Positions 46,084 through 54,071 of a DNA stretch of 64,000 bases are shown piece after piece. The DNA is from Ideonella sp. (GTDB lineage Bacteria > Pseudomonadota > Gammaproteobacteria > Burkholderiales > Burkholderiaceae_C): contig JADKIA010000030.1 in NCBI GenBank assembly GCA_016721465.1, positions 372,001 through 436,000 of the forward strand, in the 5' to 3' direction. The notes under the pieces were generated by a model that was not told where the DNA came from, did not search any database, and worked only from the letters and a program-made list of their open reading frames with translations. Numbering within the stretch: position 1 is the stretch's first letter; each line of letters begins with the position of its first letter. The translations under genes and the position numbers were made by a program.

Positions 46084-46212
46084 GGTGTTTACTAACTCGC
46101 AAATCAACCAGACACATCACAGCAGTCCACGCATGGCCGTCATTTCACTCTGGCCATCTACCCGTCTGCCGAAAATGGCAGGTTACTTCAAACCTTAGTC
46201 ATCATAGACATC

Positions 46213-46800
46213 ATGGCGCGCACTGCTATCCCAAAGAAGACGAGCGAAAGCGTCCTGCGTGAGTACAACCATCGCTGCGCGATCTGCGGCTCTGATCGCC
46301 CCCACTTGCATCATATTGACGAAGATGCAACGAACAATGCTGAACTGAACCTACTGCCACTATGTCCGAACTGTCATCTGCGCGACCAGCACAATCCAAC
46401 GCATAAGATCGAGCTTCCAAAGCTTCAGCTCTTCCGACAGCACAAGGATCCGGCAATCCTCAAACCGCAGTTTCATCCTATCTTTGTCCGTCAAGCCTTC
46501 CTCGCCACAGTTCAAGCAGGGGACGAATCAGTAGCAGAGCTTGAACGATGCGCCACCGAACTTATCGAGATCGTTCAAGCTCTGGCCATGGGTGACTTCT
46601 ATGGAAAGCGGCTTACAGAGCTACTCGCTCCCCTCCGCTACCCTATGACCATGCGCCTCGAGGGGCCCGATCCGGAGTACCAAGAGCAGATCCGAAGACG
46701 CAACCGCGACTATCGATTGAAGCTCATCGCGAATGGCGTGACAGCGCAGGATCTGGTCGTGGAGCAGCTGAGATATCAGGCTTGGGCGAATGAGGCCTAA
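46213..46800 (+). CDS. HNH endonuclease (cassette)
   Basis: 195 aa from ATG 46213. N-terminal HNH domain: YNHRCAICGSDRPHLHHIDE, then NLLPLCPNCHLRDQH, with the two CxxC zinc ligands, the catalytic HH and the Asn. The C-terminal ~100 residues (LERCATELIEIVQAL, QIRRRNRDYRLKLIANG) are helical and of unknown role. The stop TAA is part of the attC R'' box GCCTAAC, typical of a cassette. Possible defence nuclease. Confidence 0.88.
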   Translation: MARTAIPKKTSESVLREYNHRCAICGSDRPHLHHIDEDATNNAELNLLPLCPNCHLRDQHNPTHKIELPKLQLFRQHKDPAILKPQFHPIFVRQAFLATVQAGDESVAELERCATELIEIVQALAMGDFYGKRLTELLAPLRYPMTMRLEGPDPEYQEQIRRRNRDYRLKLIANGVTAQDLVVEQLRYQAWANEA

Positions 46801-46917
46801 CATGTCGGTCAACTGGACTGCTACGGCATGGTGCCTGGTCCCGTGGCGTCCTTGTCTATCATGCATCGCGGGCCGGGTCTTCACGCCGTCGGCGACCGCG
46901 TAGCTCGAACGTTGGCG
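46795..46917 (+). repeat. attC site after the HNH cassette
   Basis: 123 nt from R'' GCCTAAC (46795-46801, overlapping the HNH stop) to R' GTTGGCG (46911-46917), with internal imperfect dyad symmetry (GGTCAACTGG on one side, TAGCTCGAAC on the other). Confidence 0.75.
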
Positions 46918-46958
46918 CCCAAGTTTGAAGAGCCCCATACTTCGTCTGGCACAACACT

Positions 46959-47471
46959 ATGCCTACCCACGGTCCGCTGATTCTCACCTTTGCGGTTGTG
47001 CTTTCCGCATCGCATTCGCTCTATGCACAGGAAGGCAAAGTATTCCGCTGCGTCATCGACGGACGCACGGCGTTTCAGAACACCCCATGCCCGCCTCTAC
47101 CGGTCCCCCAGGCACCAAACGCGAACAAATCAGGGAGACCAGACCCTGAAGCGATGCGTGCTGAGCAGGCCCGTCAACGAGCGGAATTTCAAAAGGGATT
47201 CACCCCCCAAGCTCCAGTCCAAGCAACCAAGAGACAAGAACCGACACCAACTTCTCCAGATAGCTCTGTGTCGCAATGTTTCAGCAGGGGCGACGCGATC
47301 GCGAAGGTCTATCTTGCCAATATCAAGCAGGCCATTGAGGTTGGCATGTTAGCCTCCGAGATGATGGAGAAGGGGTGCATGCAATCGGTCGGAGGTCAAG
47401 GCGCATCATGCGTCGCCGATTGCAGAGCTGGATTCAAGGCCGAGGCCAAGCTTTGGGTGAGAGGCAGATGA
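46959..47471 (+). CDS. Small exported protein, DUF4124-like (cassette)
   Basis: 170 aa from ATG 46959, 41 nt after the attC junction. Signal peptide (LILTFAVVLSASHSLYAQ), then VFRCVIDGRTAFQNTPCP, a DUF4124-like Cys motif as in the cassette at 45601, a Pro/Gln-rich linker and a C-terminal domain with four cysteines (QCFSRGDAIAKVY, KGCMQSV, CVADCRAGFKAEA). A degenerate attC (GGGCAAC...TTGCCC, then GCTAAAC, about 47480-47525) follows the stop. Confidence 0.6.
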   Translation: MPTHGPLILTFAVVLSASHSLYAQEGKVFRCVIDGRTAFQNTPCPPLPVPQAPNANKSGRPDPEAMRAEQARQRAEFQKGFTPQAPVQATKRQEPTPTSPDSSVSQCFSRGDAIAKVYLANIKQAIEVGMLASEMMEKGCMQSVGGQGASCVADCRAGFKAEAKLWVRGR

Positions 47472-47537
47472 CCGAACTCGGGCAACATCTCGAGTACGCG
47501 GGTTATTGCCCAGCCTCGCTAAACCGTCGAAAAACCT

Positions 47538-48347
47538 ATGCAGCCGAATCCCCAACGTACTGACCAACCCGAGCCGTCGAAGAGACTTGCCGTGCTGATT
47601 GACGCGGACAATGCACAAGCTGCCGTGCTGGAAGCGCTGCTCGAAGAGGTGGCGAGATTCGGGGAAGCCACGGTCCGGCGAATTTACGGTGACTTCACAT
47701 CACCAACCAGTTCGTCCTGGAAGAAGCTACTGAACAAGCATTCGATCAAGCCGATTCAGCAGTTCGCTTACACGACAGGTAAGAACGCCACTGATAGCAC
47801 GATGATCATCGACGCGATGGACCTGCTGTATACGCGTCGCTTCGATGGGTTCTGCCTTGTCACGAGCGACAGTGACTTCACTGGTCTTGCCGTTCGCCTT
47901 CGCGAAGAAGGTCTGCAAGTCTACGGATTTGGGGAGCAAAAGACGCCCGAGCCGTTCCGCAATGCGTGCCACAGGTTTATCTTTACGGAGGTTCTCCGTG
48001 CACCAGAACAATCGCCGGCGAAGTCACTTATCTCGAACGTTGAGGCCAATGAGCCCTTGTCGAACTTGCCAGAGCTTCCTTTGAGCCTGCTTCAAAGGCC
48101 CCCTTTCCCGGATAAGTTTCTGAGGGAGGCAATGGAACGCTCCGCTGATGACTCGGGCTGGTCTCATCTCGGCACACTCGGAAGCTACCTGCAGAAGATT
48201 CAGCCGGACTTTGACGCCCGCCTGCATGGGTTCAAGAAACTCTCTGATCTCGTACGAGGAAGGCCAGACTTGTTCGTCACAGACGAGCGGACTGCATCCG
48301 GCAGCAATCAGAAGGTCGTCTACGTAAGGCCAAAGGCACATGCCTAG
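47538..48347 (+). CDS. NYN domain (LabA/DUF88) ribonuclease with OST-HTH/LOTUS domain (cassette)
   Basis: 269 aa from ATG 47538. An N-terminal NYN/PIN-like nuclease domain has the acidic set LAVLIDADNAQAAV, STMIIDAMDLLY and LVTSDSDFTGLAVRLREEG. A C-terminal OST-HTH/LOTUS RNA-binding domain (about 190-262) reads SGWSHLGTLGSYLQKIQPDF, then KKLSDLVRGRPDLF. Predicted to cleave RNA; LOTUS domains bind RNA such as G-rich or structured tRNA fragments. The stop TAG lies inside the following attC R'' box. Confidence 0.9.
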   Translation: MQPNPQRTDQPEPSKRLAVLIDADNAQAAVLEALLEEVARFGEATVRRIYGDFTSPTSSSWKKLLNKHSIKPIQQFAYTTGKNATDSTMIIDAMDLLYTRRFDGFCLVTSDSDFTGLAVRLREEGLQVYGFGEQKTPEPFRNACHRFIFTEVLRAPEQSPAKSLISNVEANEPLSNLPELPLSLLQRPPFPDKFLREAMERSADDSGWSHLGTLGSYLQKIQPDFDARLHGFKKLSDLVRGRPDLFVTDERTASGSNQKVVYVRPKAHA

Positions 48348-48451
48348 CCTGCAATTCGAGTTGGCTCTCGACGGAACGGCGAAAGCTGCCTTCATTTCAT
48401 TCTGGCCAAATACACGACGCTTCTCTGGGCAACTCAATTCCAATGTTGGCG
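48342..48451 (+). repeat. attC site after the NYN cassette
   Basis: 110 nt from R'' GCCTAGC (48342-48348) to R' GTTGGCG (48445-48451). Inner arms TGCAATTCGAG and AACTCAATTCC are complementary. The centre (TTCATTTCATTCTGGCC) is shared, in opposite orientation, with the attC sites at 59544 and 62769. Confidence 0.8.
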
Positions 48452-48506
48452 TGCGATTTGCCCCGCGCTCGTCTGCCAGGCACAAGGGGCACACTTGGAG
48501 CTTCAA

Positions 48507-48938
48507 ATGCAATCACATAGACCAAAGCTGCTGCCAGTTGTAGCCATCCTTGCTCTCGGCGCTTGCGCCCAAGCACCCGTGAAGGTTCCAGTCGCAGAGG
48601 TGCCACCAATTGAGCGGCCGGCAACGGGCGTTCCACCGGCCTGCGCGTTCTACTCAGGGGGCTGGGGCGGCAAATGGGCACAGGGCAACTTTGGCCCACT
48701 GCGGTTGTGGGTTACGGCAGTGAGTCAAGACTGTGTCGCTACATATGCATATGGCTCTGGCGGCATTCCGTCCACGTTCAAGACAGCGAAAGTCCAGGAT
48801 GGGGTGCTGGCCATAGCTTGCGGCGTAGGTGGTACCTGCACGTTCAAGCGCTCTGGCGAAGATCTCTGGGCCTCATACGCAAGCACAAGCGGCACCAACT
48901 CGGCCGCCTTCACGAGACTATCCATTGAAGGCCAATAG
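48507..48938 (+). CDS. Small lipoprotein (cassette)
   Basis: 143 aa from ATG 48507, chosen over an upstream codon because GGAG lies 7 nt before it. Signal peptide with a clear lipobox LALGAC, Pro/Val-rich linker, then a globular domain with four cysteines (CAFYSGGWGGKW, SQDCVATYAYGSGG, IACGVGGTCTFKRSG). The repeated small beta-strand pattern suggests a compact beta-barrel. Outer- or inner-membrane lipoprotein of unknown role. Confidence 0.7.
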   Translation: MQSHRPKLLPVVAILALGACAQAPVKVPVAEVPPIERPATGVPPACAFYSGGWGGKWAQGNFGPLRLWVTAVSQDCVATYAYGSGGIPSTFKTAKVQDGVLAIACGVGGTCTFKRSGEDLWASYASTSGTNSAAFTRLSIEGQ

Positions 48939-48965
48939 CTTTCGTTCGCGCTCGACGAGGCACTT

Positions 48966-49075
48966 GCCTAGCCGGTCATTCGAGCTGATCCTCCACGGCG
49001 TGGCGCATTTGGCCCCTATCCCGATTGAAGCAAATGCACGACGCTGCTCCTGGCAGCTCAACTCCACCGTTGGTC
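48966..49075 (+). repeat. attC site after the lipoprotein cassette
   Basis: 110 nt from R'' GCCTAGC (48966-48972) to R' GTTGGTC (49069-49075), with complementary inner arms TCATTCGAGCTGA and CAGCTCAACTCCA. Confidence 0.8.
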
Positions 49076-49109
49076 CCAGACCAAGGCGTAGTCAGCAACC
49101 ACCACGGGC

Positions 49110-49592
49110 ATGAACCCAACCCCGATCAAGCCGTGGACTTTGCCTCAGTTCTATGAGAAGTTCGTACATCGCGGTACGCCTCATTGGATCCGCAATATGC
49201 CGTTTCCGCCTCTGGAGACTTCGAGGTTCGTTCAGGTGCGCCCACTTGTTTTTTACCCGCGTTGGTGGACAGGTCCGGTAGATGTCGGACCACGCATGCA
49301 GCACAAAAGGCTTCAAACTGACCTCAACTGGCGGCTATCTGATGAATCGTTGTACTTGACTTCTATGGAAGGCGCCTTCCAAATGCGAGATAGATCAGAA
49401 ATCCTGGCCGAATGGGTCTCTGGGCAGATTCAAATTGGAAGTGGCAAGGTTGTCTACACCGACGAGTGGTATGGCGATGTACACGAGTCGGGACTCGAGA
49501 TCACGATCGACAAAGGGAATGTAGCTAGCCTCGCAACGCGCTCAGCTCGAACAGACGCTCGAATTGCCTTCGACGATTTCGTGCGCTGGTAA
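49110..49592 (+). CDS. Unrecognised cassette protein
   Basis: 160 aa from ATG 49110, 34 nt after the attC junction. Soluble, tryptophan/tyrosine-rich (PRWWTGPVDVG, YTDEWYGDVHESGLEITID). No family recognised and no signal peptide. The following attC lies 30 nt after the stop. Confidence 0.55.
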   Translation: MNPTPIKPWTLPQFYEKFVHRGTPHWIRNMPFPPLETSRFVQVRPLVFYPRWWTGPVDVGPRMQHKRLQTDLNWRLSDESLYLTSMEGAFQMRDRSEILAEWVSGQIQIGSGKVVYTDEWYGDVHESGLEITIDKGNVASLATRSARTDARIAFDDFVRW

Positions 49593-49622
49593 TGCGTCAC
49601 CGTCGTCCGCGCGCTGGGGCTG

Positions 49623-49690
49623 ACCCGACATTCGAGCCGACCGTCTACATGTGCCACGCCATTCCGGTTCGCTCAATTCCCACGTTAGGC
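49623..49690 (+). repeat. Short attC site
   Basis: 68 nt from a divergent R'' ACCCGAC (49623-49629) to a perfect R' GTTAGGC (49684-49690); inner arms CATTCGAGCCGA and TTCGCTCAATTCC are complementary. Confidence 0.65.
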
Positions 49691-49737
49691 GAGCCCGTTA
49701 GCCATCTGTATCAATCGCCATCTGAGGAGAAGCGACA

Positions 49738-50211
49738 GTGAGTATTCTCGATTCAATCTTCCGGCTTCTTGCAGCACAAGTCGTCATGGGCTTGCTTGTT
49801 CCTGCAATCGCAGCGGACCTACCTACGGTCAAGCAGCAAGTCGATTCGACCGCTAGGGCAGTAGGCACAGGGACCTGCGCAACCAGCAGAGTAGGCACAT
49901 GGCTTGTCGACGGTGGATTCGTCGTTGAGTTAAGAAAACCAGTTGGCAACTGTCGATTTGAGACACTTGACCTAGTCGTAGACGGCGAGCGAATACCAAT
50001 GGCATCGGCAGATGATGGCTTCTATCGCGGAAGGCGAGAGACACCCCGAGGACCATTGATGCTCTATGAGTGGTACCGGAGTGAGTCCGGGCGAGTGTTC
50101 TTCAAAACGAGCAAGAGTCTGGATCCGTCTAAGATACAAGGAATTCTTGAGCCATCGTGCAGCACACAGAACTGCTTGAATGAACCAGGTGCTTTGGAGC
50201 AGGCCAAATAG
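49738..50211 (+). CDS. Unrecognised exported cassette protein
   Basis: 157 aa from GTG 49738 with GAGGAGAAG upstream. Signal peptide (FRLLAAQVVMGLLVPAIAA), then a domain with GTWLVDGGFVVELRKPVGNC and LMLYEWYRSESGRVFFKTSK, and four cysteines, probably periplasmic disulphides. No family recognised. After the stop a degraded attC (about 50250-50300, TTCGTTCGAGCTGACCC) lacks a recognisable R' box. Confidence 0.55.
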   Translation: MSILDSIFRLLAAQVVMGLLVPAIAADLPTVKQQVDSTARAVGTGTCATSRVGTWLVDGGFVVELRKPVGNCRFETLDLVVDGERIPMASADDGFYRGRRETPRGPLMLYEWYRSESGRVFFKTSKSLDPSKIQGILEPSCSTQNCLNEPGALEQAK

Positions 50212-50386
50212 CTGTGCCTGAGTCCGCTGATGGGTGACGCCATGCCATTCGTTCGAGCTGACCCTCTACGGCAAATTGCACCCGCACTCGCCACGTAGCC
50301 ACCGCACGCCGAGCGCCGAGCGCCGACATCCCGCTCGAGTTTGGGTGTAAAGCCTCTGAGCGTGCAGAACGCTCAGTATTAGTGCT

Positions 50387-50818
50387 ATGTTTGCGCGAAT
50401 TAGCCCACGTTTGGACCGTTTCATCGAGGCGCAGTTGCCGGTCTTCGACCAGGTTTGCTCGGAGCTGGCCGCTGGACGAAAGCAATCTCACTGGATGTGG
50501 TTCGTGTTCCCTCAGATCAAAGGGTTGGGAGCCAGCCCGACGGCCCGACACTTCGCGATTGACTCGACGGCCGAGGCACTTGACTACTGGCTGCATCCGG
50601 TGCTTGGGCCAAGGTTGAAGCAATGCGCCCAGCTTGTGCTGAACACGTCCGGCAAGTCGGCACACGACATCTTCGGCAGCCCCGACGATCTGAAGCTGCA
50701 CTCGTGCATGACGCTGTTTGCTGCGGTCGCCTCTGACGAACCCGTGTTCGAGCAGGTCCTCAACCAGTTCTACGACGGGCAGCCGGACGCACGAACGCTG
50801 GAATTGCTTCGAGAGTGA
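50387..50818 (+). CDS. DUF1810 family protein (cassette)
   Basis: 143 aa from ATG 50387. Conserved blocks RFIEAQLPVFDQVCSELAAGR, KQSHWMWFVFPQIKGLG, SAHDIFGSPDDLKLHSCMTLF and NQFYDGQPDARTLELL identify DUF1810, a small helical family frequent in integron cassettes and bacterial genomes. No activity is known. Confidence 0.9.
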   Translation: MFARISPRLDRFIEAQLPVFDQVCSELAAGRKQSHWMWFVFPQIKGLGASPTARHFAIDSTAEALDYWLHPVLGPRLKQCAQLVLNTSGKSAHDIFGSPDDLKLHSCMTLFAAVASDEPVFEQVLNQFYDGQPDARTLELLRE

Positions 50819-50946
50819 ATTGGTCGCACCCTGCGAAGCTTGGCGGTCATCGTCGATGACTGGCCGGCCTGTTCGAATCGGTGCAACGTCCTGTCATTTG
50901 GACGCGCCACATGTCAGCTAGCACATGAACAGCCGACACTTGCGGC

Positions 50947-51198
50947 ATGTCCATGCCCCAACGCTTGGTCGGCTACATTGATCCGACCGTCCTCGCCACC
51001 AATGAATACGCGCAGCAGCTCTTGCGCGAAGTTGCCCGCCGCGGCCTCTGCCTTCACCGAGTCCATCCGAGCGGGAGTTCAGTTCGAATCGCCGGCAAGG
51101 GAATCTTCATGCTGACCGAGATCGCTGGCTCGGCGGCGATCGGCGCACTGCAGGTTCTCAAAGCTCACGAACCAATCGTCAGCTCTTGGAGTCGTTGA
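50947..51198 (+). CDS. Small unrecognised cassette protein
   Basis: 83 aa from ATG 50947. Reads as a single compact alpha/beta domain (YIDPTVLATNEYAQQLLREVA, SGSSVRIAGKGIFMLTEIAG). No family recognised. Last plausible member of the rightward cassette run. Confidence 0.45.
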   Translation: MSMPQRLVGYIDPTVLATNEYAQQLLREVARRGLCLHRVHPSGSSVRIAGKGIFMLTEIAGSAAIGALQVLKAHEPIVSSWSR

Positions 51199-51992
51199 GG
51201 CACGCGCCGGCTCGCGTCATCGTGACTAGGCGCCAGTGGGTGGCTTTCGCCGCCCAACCGTGCTGCGACTCGCCACTACGTGGACATCATGGCCAGCGCT
51301 CTCGGCGAGGCCCTTCTGCGAGGGAGGACCGGAGGCGTACCCTGCACAGCCCACATAGCGAACGTTTCTGCAGATACTTGGATATGAAAGTCGCTTCTGC
51401 CCGGCAACCAAGGATATCTGTATTGAGTGCACCAAGCGCCGAAAGTATCCGGCAAGAACTGATTTCCATCGGCAGTTGAATACAGCACGGTATCCATGCC
51501 AGACCATCAGCTGGAACTCTCGAATACGAGCAAGCTAACCATGGAAAGCTCCAGTTTTCCGGCCACCAGCTGCCAGAAAGTTACTGAATTTCCGTCTGCT
51601 TTGCAGTTATTGACGAGATTTCCGATACTCAGAGCGAATCATCGGCCAGCGCTAGCGTATAATTAGAATAGTTTCTTCCGCTGTTGATTTACCGTGCTCA
51701 CAGCGGTGGAAACTCTAGATTGAGCAGAAACAGTTTCACTGCTGCGAAGCTTGATGGCGGTGAAACTCAGTAGCGATTTCGCCGAAGATTGTTCCAGGAA
51801 GTAGGCGCCGCGCACATCCCCCGACGCAGGTCGGTGAATCCAAAGCCACGGCGCCGCCTCACCAGAATCTCTTGCCCTGGAAGTCACAGGGCTCAACTCC
51901 CCCCCCTAGTTCTTCGCTCGCCAAAACCACCGGCGAGGCGCAGCCATGGGCGTTCCACATTCATCCACAACCAATACCAAAGGGACTTTCAA
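51199..51992. other. Non-coding region with repeat cluster between cassettes and island module
   Basis: No gene found. The first ~100 nt contain decayed attC-like sequence (GACTAGGCGCC, CGCCCAACC). A consensus -10 TATAAT (51658-51663) has no good -35 at the right distance. The inverted motif cluster at 51670-51767 lies here, about 225 nt upstream of the four-gene module. Confidence 0.5.
51670..51767. repeat. Four alternating inverted copies of an AGTTTCACCGC-like motif
   Basis: AGTTTCTTCCGCTG (51670-51683, top strand), CAGCGGTGGAAACT (51701-51714, inverted), CAGTTTCACTGCTG (51731-51744, top) and GCGGTGAAACT (51757-51767, inverted). Two dyads, each with short spacers, lie side by side. The layout resembles recombinase or repressor binding sites and stands directly upstream of a module containing a tyrosine recombinase and an Xre regulator. 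Confidence 0.6.
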
Positions 51993-52343
51993 ATGAAGGC
52001 CTGCATGAATGCATCGAAACCAGAATCAACGCCAACTTCGCTTGACGGACGTTGGCGCTTCTCCCCGGGGCAACTGCTGGCCACGCCTGGCGCGCTGGCC
52101 GCGCTGATGACCGCCGGCACCAGCCCCATGAGCTTTATGGCGCGGCACCTGAGTGGCGACTGGGGTGACGTCTGCGCCGAGGACGCAGCGGCCAACGAGC
52201 GCGCCCTGGTTTGCGGCGCCCGACTGTTCTCGGTCTACAAGCTGGATGTGACGGCGGCGGACGACCAAGCGACTGCCAAGGTATGGGTGATCACCGAAGC
52301 CGATCGCGCCTGCACCACGATCTTGCTGCCGTCGGAGTACTGA
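51993..52343 (+). CDS. Island-associated GDWGD...ITEADR family protein
   Basis: 116 aa from ATG 51993. Contains RFSPGQLLATPGALAAL, LSGDWGDVCAEDAAANE, GARLFSVYKL and VWVITEADRACTTILLPSEY. This family is common on plasmids and genomic islands and is often mislabelled as a type I restriction subunit. No activity is known. First gene of a tight rightward cluster; the next gene starts 1 nt after its stop. Confidence 0.8.
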   Translation: MKACMNASKPESTPTSLDGRWRFSPGQLLATPGALAALMTAGTSPMSFMARHLSGDWGDVCAEDAAANERALVCGARLFSVYKLDVTAADDQATAKVWVITEADRACTTILLPSEY

Positions 52344-52344
52344 G

Positions 52345-53022
52345 ATGGCAACGCACTGCCATCACTTCCTCCAGGGCTTGAGCATGGCCGGCGATCTCAA
52401 GTACCGAAGGCCCGCCGCCGGTGGCGAGGCCTGGAGCAACCTGCACCTCCCGCAGTCTCGAATCGATTCAGCCTGTGGTGCGCTGTCGTTCCTGCAGGCC
52501 GCCATGGTGCTGTGCGGGCTGTCGCGCTCATCGGTCGAGCGCATAGCCCTGGCAAGCAAGCCACCGCTTCGAACGTTCTGGGAGTTGGCGTCGCGGCACC
52601 ATTTCGATGGCACGAATGAAGTGGATATCGCAGGGTACGTGGGGGCCTTCGAGCCCGAGCTGTCATGCCAGGTGATGGCCACATCGAGTCCCAAGCGCAT
52701 TGGCGCCGCAGTCGCAACTGCCATTGGTGACGGTGCTGTGCCGCTGCTGCGTTTCGAGAGCCGTCGGTTCAGTCACTTCACGACGGTCATCGGATATGAG
52801 ACCGGCGATGGCAAATCCGTATCGGCGCTGCTGTGTCTTGATCCATCTGGCACGACTCCGTGGATCACTGGCTACAACGCACGATGCGACCTGACAAGAC
52901 GCGCCGGGCCTGGCATTCGTGCGAGCAAGGGCTTCACGGTGCCCTACCGCTACTGCGACGGCGAGTCTTGGTCGATTCGGTTGCAGAGCCTGGTGGTGAT
53001 CCAACGCGCGCAGCCACCATAG
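52345..53022 (+). CDS. Papain-fold (C39-like) cysteine peptidase
   Basis: 225 aa from ATG 52345. Candidate catalytic Cys in QSRIDSACGALSFLQAA, His in RFSHFTTVIGYE and Asp in SALLCLDPSG, in the order expected for C39/papain-like folds. No signal peptide or ABC-exporter domain, so it probably acts in the cytoplasm. In the same cluster as a GDWGD protein and a degenerate recombinase, a combination that recurs on islands (recollection, not verified). Substrate unknown. Confidence 0.65.
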   Translation: MATHCHHFLQGLSMAGDLKYRRPAAGGEAWSNLHLPQSRIDSACGALSFLQAAMVLCGLSRSSVERIALASKPPLRTFWELASRHHFDGTNEVDIAGYVGAFEPELSCQVMATSSPKRIGAAVATAIGDGAVPLLRFESRRFSHFTTVIGYETGDGKSVSALLCLDPSGTTPWITGYNARCDLTRRAGPGIRASKGFTVPYRYCDGESWSIRLQSLVVIQRAQPP

Positions 53023-53099
53023 ATCGAGCCGGTCACTCGATCCATGCGTGCACATCGTTGCCGGTGTGGCAACGAATCAATCTACCCAACGAGGTCAAC

Positions 53100-54071
53100 A
53101 TGACAACTCTTGATTCCGCGCCCACTGCCGACGAGCTGCTGCGCGAACACTCCACGGAAAAGGTCCCCGGTTCGCCGCAACTGCCCGCCCAGGCGCGCAT
53201 TCCGAAGGGGCGACCGCTGCGCACATCCACCAACGAGGCCTATGCGAAGGACGTGGCGCTGTTCATTCGGTTCGGTGGCGCGATTCCCTGCAACGCGGCC
53301 GCCGTGATGCGCTACCTGGAACTGCTGCGAACCAAGGTCGCACCCATGACCGCCTATCGCCGCGTCATGGCCATCCAGTGGGCACACCACCAACAAGGCC
53401 GGCCATCACCCACTGCTGATCCGTCACTGAGGCTGGCGATGCGCGGCCTTCAGCGCGGGACGTTTCCGCCGAAGCCAGGCGCGAAAGCCGCGAAGTCGGC
53501 TCCAGCGGCAGCCAAACGCACGACCCGCGTTGCGAAGCCAATGACCCGGCAATTGCTGGATCGCGTGTTGGACGCCGTTCACCGCAACATGCTCGACCGA
53601 CGCGACCGTGCGCTGCTGCTGCTCGGCTTCATGGCTGGACTGAAACGCACCGCGCTGACCGCCATCGACGTGTGCGACATCGCGTTCACTGCCGACGCCA
53701 TGATCGTCAAGGTGAAGGCCGGTATTGCGGCGGAGGGTGGTCCAACAGGTGCGCATGGCCGAAGCCCAGGCCCAGGCCCAGACCGAGGACGAGGCCAAGA
53801 CCGAAGCATTGCAGTACCGATCACCGGAGGAGACTTGTGTGCTGCCACCGCAGTTCGGCAACTCATCGAGCACTTGGCCTTGTTGCCCAACACACCGCTC
53901 TTCCGGTCATACAACCGCGCGGGTGAGCCGACGGAAAACCGACTGGCCCCTGCGTTCGTGTCCTGCGTGGTCAAGAACCGGTTGAAGATCGTCTGCATCG
54001 ATCCGAAGGACTACAGCGGCGAGTCGCTGCGCGTCGGGCGCCTGCTGGAGCTGACGAAGGGGGTCATGTGA
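53100..54071 (+). CDS. Tyrosine recombinase-like protein, catalytically degenerate
   Basis: 323 aa from ATG 53100. An N-terminal SAM-like core-binding domain (STNEAYAKDVALFIRFGG, CNAAAVMRYLELLRTK) and the start of the catalytic domain (MTRQLLDRVLDAVHRN, RDRALLLLGFMAGLKRTALT, where the catalytic-Arg position reads GLKRTAL) are clear. The C-terminus should contain HxLR...Y, but only GESLRVGRLLEL is present and no nucleophilic Tyr follows. A Gly/Pro/Asp-rich insert (GRSPGPGPDRGRGQD) interrupts the fold. Probably a DNA-binding or regulatory derivative. Stop overlaps the next GTG start. Confidence 0.75.
   Translation: MTTLDSAPTADELLREHSTEKVPGSPQLPAQARIPKGRPLRTSTNEAYAKDVALFIRFGGAIPCNAAAVMRYLELLRTKVAPMTAYRRVMAIQWAHHQQGRPSPTADPSLRLAMRGLQRGTFPPKPGAKAAKSAPAAAKRTTRVAKPMTRQLLDRVLDAVHRNMLDRRDRALLLLGFMAGLKRTALTAIDVCDIAFTADAMIVKVKAGIAAEGGPTGAHGRSPGPGPDRGRGQDRSIAVPITGGDLCAATAVRQLIEHLALLPNTPLFRSYNRAGEPTENRLAPAFVSCVVKNRLKIVCIDPKDYSGESLRVGRLLELTKGVM

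Larger units (their letters stand above)
45552..51198 (+). mobile_element. Integron gene-cassette array, rightward (no integrase in the window)
   Basis: Consecutive small rightward genes, mostly single and without their own promoters, separated by imperfect inverted repeats. These carry the attC core boxes GCCTAAC/GCCTAGC (R'') at the gene 3' end and GTTRGGC-like R' before the next gene. A GTTAGGC at 45552-45558 marks the likely left boundary. Good attC sites lie at 46795, 48342, 48966 and 49623; those after 50211, 50818 and 51198 are degraded. No intI gene is present in the window, so this is a CALIN-type or distal part of an integron. GC content is visibly lower than in the core region. Confidence 0.75.

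Noticed and set aside
51658..51663. TATAAT promoter for the island module
   Set aside because: No acceptable -35 at 16-18 bp and it lies 330 nt from the first gene; left as a mention only.
53100..54071. Functional phage or island integrase
   Set aside because: HxLR and the nucleophilic Tyr are missing and a low-complexity insert interrupts the catalytic domain.
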